Below the pieces are notes generated by a model. That model saw only the letters and a list, made by a program, of their open reading frames with translations, searched no databases and had not been told where the DNA came from. DNA of 64,000 bases from Lanius collurio (lineage: Eukaryota; Chordata; Aves; Passeriformes; Laniidae): positions 35,437,637 to 35,501,636 of the forward strand of contig JACBWW010000004.1 in NCBI GenBank assembly GCA_020086605.1, written 5' to 3'. Position numbers and translations under genes: made by a program. Shown here one piece after another: positions 58,515 through 64,000 of this stretch. Positions within the stretch are counted from its first letter, which is position 1. The number at the start of each line of letters is the position of its first letter.

Positions 58515-58570
58515 TTTTTACAACTACACCATCCCTTTTACAACTGCTTTACAACTCTTTTACAACTACC
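58515..58570 (+). repeat. Irregular TTTACAACT repeat, four copies
   Basis: Four TTTACAACT words occur within about 55 bp, separated by 0-12 nt. Local duplication of a short motif. Confidence 0.85.
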
Positions 58571-59406
58571 CATTCTGTGTGACTGGGGAGGTATTTGCTC
58601 TCTGATTTAGCATACAAGCATCTTGATTGTAATTTTTTCTGCAGGCATTCAAGACACTCTGTGCAGCATAGGAAACAGGAGGTCTTGAGCTAAATAACTT
58701 TCTGACTAACTGCAGAAAGTAGAAAACAGGAGATCAAATAATTTGGTGATCATGATCTAGCTAGGCAGTACTGCATCTAGGCATGGAAGTCAGGTGAATG
58801 GAGTCATAGTAGAAATCCATACACCCAGAAATAGATGACCCTTCTTCAGGCTTCCTGAAGTACAGCTCCTGTGACAGAGAATGTGCTCTTGTGCCCAGAA
58901 ACACACCAGGTTACACAAGGTTGTTAAAAACCCCCACACCAGACACAATAAACCGCAGCAAAACTCCCCACTTGATTGGAAAAAGCACCTTTGCTCAGAA
59001 AGCATCTGCTCTGGGGTGGTGGGAGAAACTCAGCAGAAATTTATAAATGTTATTAAAATTTTTCTTTTTTGTTCTTTCTTAACAGTGACAGAAACGGCAT
59101 AACGCAGTGTAGGTCTAGTTATCTTACACAACTGAGGTAACTACAAAAAATCCTTCAATCTTGCAGTAACAGGCATCAAGTTCCTGTTTCTGAGTTCTCA
59201 GTCATTATTCCCTTACCCAGTAGGTCTCCCTGGGGCTGGCAGCCTCCAAGCTTGCAGAGACAAGCCTGTGGCAACCTGGGTTCAGTGTGACAAGAGACAC
59301 GTAGAAGAAATATCCTCACGTTCTTAGTATTGCCTTGTTAATGAGTGACCCACCATGGCCCTGTTTTGTTCTCTGCTGTTCTCTTAGATCCTCACTGTAT
59401 CACATG

Positions 59407-59420
59407 CACACACACACACA
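59407..59420. repeat. Short (CA)n microsatellite
   Basis: Seven CA units flanked by CACATG and TGTAC. Confidence 0.85.
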
Positions 59421-60298
59421 TGTACAGCTGCTATAGCTTCTTCTGTTGAAGCTAAAAAGGGCTAGAGCTGCTACTGCCTGTGATGGTCCCCCAGACACTT
59501 CCTTACCACAAAAAATATTATAATCTTTTGCTCTGAGAGGAAATAAACCACGGTTTTTCCAAGAAAATACAAACCAAAGCATCCCAGCACAAAGAAGCCA
59601 TTCCAGCAAAGGGCAGATGTGAGGAGTTCTCTTTATTCAGTACCATTATATGAAATTATTTCTAAATGAAAGCCTTTCACTCTGAGGGGAAGAATAAACA
59701 CAAATATTAGCTGAGTTGGTCTTGATGAGTTTCCTAGTACCTCAGGGTTTGCCATCATCACGGCTGAAAACAGGGAGAGGGAGAGAGGGGGAAAATTTGC
59801 CATTCTTCCTCCTGTTGTTCAGAAAAAGAAAAAACCTAAATAAATCAATGAATAGTTCCCCTGCAAGTGGTATGTATCAAAAGCAACAAAGGCTGGCTAT
59901 TAAAGAATATCCTTTGTTACAACTTGAGCAGAAATGTCACATCACAGAAAATACTTAAATAATTTCAAACAGAAGTGAGGAGAGATTTTCTGTTTGAGCA
60001 AAGGAAAAAAGAGGCAAGGACTTCAACATCTTTTCTGACTTAGCAGACTAACTTCATTTTTGTGGAGGATAGTATAAAACACAGATACACCCAGCATCTC
60101 CTCACTCCTGCTCTGACATCTCACAAATTCCACATTTTCACACCAGCATCTGCTGAAGGCAGGTTTTATTTCCAGTTCCAGACTTCCAACAAAGCCCGTG
60201 AAAAATGTTTTTTGTAATAGTTTGAGTAGAAGAAGATTAAAAAGCCTCCTGAAGTCTTCAACAGCAGACTGGCACCTCGGTGGCTGTGCCAGCACACT

Positions 60299-60328
60299 AT
60301 CTCCCACTCTCTGACGGCGATGGGAGAT
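60299..60328. repeat. 8-bp inverted repeat
   Basis: ATCTCCCA (60299-60306) and TGGGAGAT (60321-60328) are complementary around a 14-nt loop. No RNA family recognised. Confidence 0.7.
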
Positions 60329-62369
60329 GGATGCAGCTCCCCAAACTGATGCTGCCTCTGGCTTTCCTAACACCTGATATCAGGTCTGCACTGGTGTGAA
60401 TCACTTCATGCCACAAGTGAACATCACACTGCAGTCCCATGCCACACTGAGGTGAGCACTGGCATGCAGAAGCCCCGCCAAGGCAGGGCTGATCTGTGTG
60501 GTTTTTAAAATCAAGTTCCTGCTGTCTTGCTTCACTGAGTTTCATGGTTGCTGCTCAACACAGCCTTGTCCAAAACCCCTCGAGCGAGGAAGCCTGAGGC
60601 TGGGACCACATCTCATCCTGCTCCAGGCCTCATCCCAACACACCCAGAGGAGAGGAGGGAGGGCTGTTGAGGGCAGCTCCACAGGCAGCTGCTGAGTGCC
60701 CTGGGTGGCTGCTGAGGCACATCACATTCCTGCTGTCTGCTGCTCTTTGCTCTCCCCCAGAAGAAACCTGCCTGGGCCACCTCAATGCCTGGTCTTCCCT
60801 GGGAAGCACAAGAGGATGGAGGAAGCAGCATCAGGAAAACACTGTTCTTCCTCCTGCACATGACCCTGCATCCCAGTGGTGCCCTTTGTCTTCCATGCAG
60901 CAGCAACCAGGTCTTTGTTCAGCCTTGAAAACATCGGGTGCATCCTTCCAGGAATGCCTCCAGGGGAAGATGACCTACAGTATATGTTGAATTCCTGACA
61001 TCTTTGGTGGAAAAGAGATAAGGGCCTTATCTCTTTTTTTAGGAAATCAGAACCCTTTTTTTTCAGAGAGGAGTTAGATCTCCTGACCCCCATGTCTAGT
61101 CTCTAATGCATGTCCATTTGGACTTCCAGCACTGTACTGTGTCTCTGTGATCCGTGACAAATCTATGGGGCTGCATTCATAAACATGTATTTCTGAGCCC
61201 TTGAAAATTTCAGCTACAAATCAGAAGAGCACTTTCAGCCCTAGTTAGGATAAAGCTGTTTTCTGCTGTGATGCAGAGTAATAGAAGAGCAGGATGAAAA
61301 AGTGGTTAGAGGCATGGGGAAACTTTCACAGGAAGACAGATTGAAGACAGAGAACCTGTCTAGTTTGCAAAGAAAATGAGTAAGGACATGTTACATAGAA
61401 TATGAACAGGCTAGAAACAGTAAATCCTTAATGCTTTCTTCTAGTAGAAAAATAAGATGTTTAGTGAAGCTGATACTCAGTAAATGCGAAACCTAGGAGA
61501 AAAATGTTACTTTCACACAGCACACAGTCAGCTTGTGAGACTCAGTATTTAATCCAGGAGCTCAGCAGAACCCAAGGAGGGAGTGCATGTTATACAGATG
61601 AGTACAACCAAGTACTTCCAAGTACTATGGCAAAGGTTGAATTTTCAGCTGGAAGACTACAAGAATTTGGGAGGGACATAAACTGTCTTGTTCCAGGACA
61701 TAAAATATACACTAATGGAGAGTAAAGGCTAAAGATTCACCTGTATTCATTTACTTTACAATAGCTTGCTGCAGGTTGCCTGTGCTGTCCTCTGAAGCAC
61801 TGCTGAGAGCCAGAGGCAGCCAGAGGTACAATGTCACACCACCAGGAGCTGCGTCCTCTCAGGGCTGTAGTCCCCTATGGACGCCATACATTCATTTCTG
61901 GGAATGGCAGCACACCTGTGGAGCATCATCCCACACACACAGCACAAATTTCAGCAGTTCCCAACACAAATCCATCCCACAAGGCAGGTAAGAGACATCT
62001 GGAACGTGCAAAACCAAGAGACACTTCAATAACACAGGCATGACTTCTGATCCAGCAGTATTAAAATGAAGAGTGTTTTAGAATCTCCAAATTTATGCCA
62101 TTGCCTAGTTTGACTGTCACAAGAAGGTCACAGATTTTTATTCATTTATGACCATAGTGAGGGTAATAACTCCTGCTTAAGTAAAAGATAAGTTTTAGAA
62201 AAGCAATCAGACTTCTTCTGAATAACTGAATTAAAACCTCTTTTCTCCTATCTGGTCATGGTTAATTTTCCATGTTGTTTCTGTTTCATCCACACATATT
62301 TCTGTGAGCCAGAATATTCTTTGCTGTAAGTGAACAAAGCTTTCATTAATATATCTTGATGGCAGCAAT

Positions 62370-62700
62370 AAATCTCGCCCAGCATCTACATTGCACCTCA
62401 GTGAAAACATACTTACACTGCAGTACAGACTCAGTCACAAGATGATGCTATTTCTTGGTACTAATATAGAATTTTATATATTAGAAGCACTGTGGCTAAT
62501 ATTAGCTAATGATAAGATAATTAACCCAAATTTAGTTGCCAATATAATTTCATTTTTGTGTCTGAAAGCTTTTAAGCTTCATACAGGCTATGCTGCTCAA
62601 TTAGCTGAACTCTCATTAAATATTGCAGTCTGCTACTCATCGTCTCAGACAGAAAAAAAACATTATTAACCACTGATGGTATTTGATACAAATAATAGCT
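62370..62700. promoter_or_regulatory. Candidate conserved noncoding element
   Basis: About 330 bp of AT-rich yet complex sequence dense in homeodomain-type cores: GCTAATATTAGCTAATGATA, AGATAATTAACCC, CAATTAGCTGAAC, CATTAAATATT, ACATTATTAACC. No simple repeat explains it. This is the strongest enhancer-like texture in the window, but still a judgement by composition. Confidence 0.3.
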
Positions 62701-64000
62701 TTAGTGGTTGTCTGTCTTTGTCAGCGATGACAACCAGCAATTCCTTCTCCACATTAATTTTAATGATGACTTCTAATAAGAAGTCCAGACATAGTGATGA
62801 AATTTCTCTCTTCCACAGAACCAGGGGAACCAGGCTGGCCTTGTGGGCTTTTTTCTTGTCTATTAGGAGCTAGATAGGAGTATTTTGGAATGCAATCTGA
62901 TCAGCATATCTTGTCTTTTATCAGTTGTGCAACAAGTCCCTGTGAGACAGGGAAATTTGGCATTTTGAGGGTTGAAATTTCTCAGACAGTTCTCTACAAG
63001 AGCTGTCATTACTTAGTTGTGATAATATAACATCAGACTTTCACAGATCAGATGGCCCCACTCTGCTCAACCACTGCTCTACTTTGCACCATACTTGTCT
63101 GTACAGGGATTGGTCATCCACCCCATAAAAACTAATGTGAACTACCTCCCTTTTAGTCTTGTCAAATTTATAGCACAGTGGGACATCCATTGATTTTCTA
63201 TTTAGCCATGCAGTTGTGGTCATGGGGGTTAACAGCACCACGAGTAGGGAGATGTCCCACTGAACCTCTCTGGTGTACAGGTTCTTTCCAACACAGGTAT
63301 TTGTTAGCTTGAATCACAAGCATAAGGTGGAGCAGGTACAACTGTGACCTTCTGAGTTACCGTGTGTTTCACTACAAGTTCAGCATCTCTTTTATCCCCC
63401 AGCTCCACCCAAAGCTTTTAGGGACCACTGATGGCTTTGTAGAGCCCCCTGTGCACTCTGTCAGCTGTGAGTGCACCACAGGCTCAATGAGAGCAGAAGC
63501 ACTGGGATGAGGGTAACTCCTCACTGAGGGGGCAATTGTCTGGTACCTCCTGAATGAGTCCTCGGGGCTGCTTATGCTCTACCTTGCTGTAAAGTTGATT
63601 TTCCCCATTTATATGAGGTTCATGTCACCTCTGGGAAAGATGAAACAGACTCTTTTATGGCAGCTTTTCTCTATCCTTTCTCATACTGAAATTCTCAGTC
63701 ACCGGGAGGGCCGTCAGATTTCTCTGCACTTCAGCTTGGGAGAAAACAGGTCTGGGCCCTGAGCCATATTGGCACAGTTTTGCAGCTACAGCTTTCAGAG
63801 TATCCACACCTGCCTCTGTGTTACCAGCTTGTCACTTCTGGACAGCATTCCCAAGTGCTGGTGATGTGTCAGGGGGAAGGAACAGCAGGCATTGCACAAG
63901 AAGGAGAGGGCGAGCTGGAGATGGCCATCAGCTGTGACAGGTTGCCTTGCCTGTTCTTACCCAGAGCAGTGATCTCACCCTTCCATCTAGCTCAGCCACT

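Larger units (their letters stand above)
57549..64000. other. Unique sequence to the window end, no gene supported
   Basis: No exon or RNA gene recognised. Separately listed: TTTACAACT repeats at 58515, a CA microsatellite at 59407, an inverted repeat at 60299, and a candidate noncoding element at 62370. Open frames reach about 116 codons (minus, 60023-60373) without domains. Confidence 0.55.

Noticed and set aside
1..64000. CRISPR arrays, operons, phage or bacterial mobile elements
   Set aside because: No regular direct-repeat/spacer arrays, no clustered long co-directional genes, and the repeat content is avian.

Overview
The window looks like nuclear DNA from a bird. The main evidence is its repeats: several 5'-truncated CR1 LINE copies ending in the avian-type 3' tail (variants of ATTCTATGATTCT), and a roughly 1 kb LTR that I recognise as a widespread bird endogenous-retrovirus LTR. 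Outside one island, CpG dinucleotides are rare. No bacterial-style gene organisation is present. I cannot fix the order of bird; a neoavian or passerine genome is a reasonable guess, not a demonstrated fact.

I could not support any protein-coding exon, tRNA, rRNA or CRISPR array. Open frames in the window are short (at most about 190 codons outside the assembly gap), lie in random-looking sequence, often overlap one another on opposite strands, and in several cases are read through transposon relics or N's. The window is best described as intergenic or intronic sequence with a low density of recognised repeats.

Layout. 1-740 is unique sequence. 740-1756 is a solo ERV LTR. About 3985-5110 holds old relics: two MIR-like SINE fragments and a very diverged CR1 fragment with a decayed reverse-transcriptase motif. 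7385-7692 is the only clear CpG island. It and its upstream flank hold four strong plus-strand 5' splice-site matches, and a young-looking CR1 tail lies about 20 bp from its edge. 8741-9465 is a longer minus-strand CR1. 12880-13760 looks like a second, minus-strand LTR/ERV relic. 14371-14447 is another MIR-like core. 18159-18281 is a 41-bp minisatellite. From 18.3 to 54 kb the sequence is mostly unique, with MIR-like fragments (26.9, 30.0, 51.2 kb), an ancient CR1 (36.8 kb), microsatellites, a perfect 12-bp hairpin (40.75 kb) and a few AT-rich, homeobox-motif-dense blocks that could be conserved noncoding elements. 54082-54460 is a run of 379 N's. Three CR1 fragments cluster at 55.26-57.55 kb. 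The remainder is unique sequence, with a candidate conserved AT-rich block at 62.37-62.70 kb.

The only place that looks like it could start a transcript is the CpG island at about 7.4-7.7 kb. That makes it the best candidate for an undescribed locus, most plausibly a noncoding or poorly annotated first exon. No operon-like or multi-gene system is visible. All repeat identifications were made by eye against remembered consensus patterns and were not checked with a search tool.
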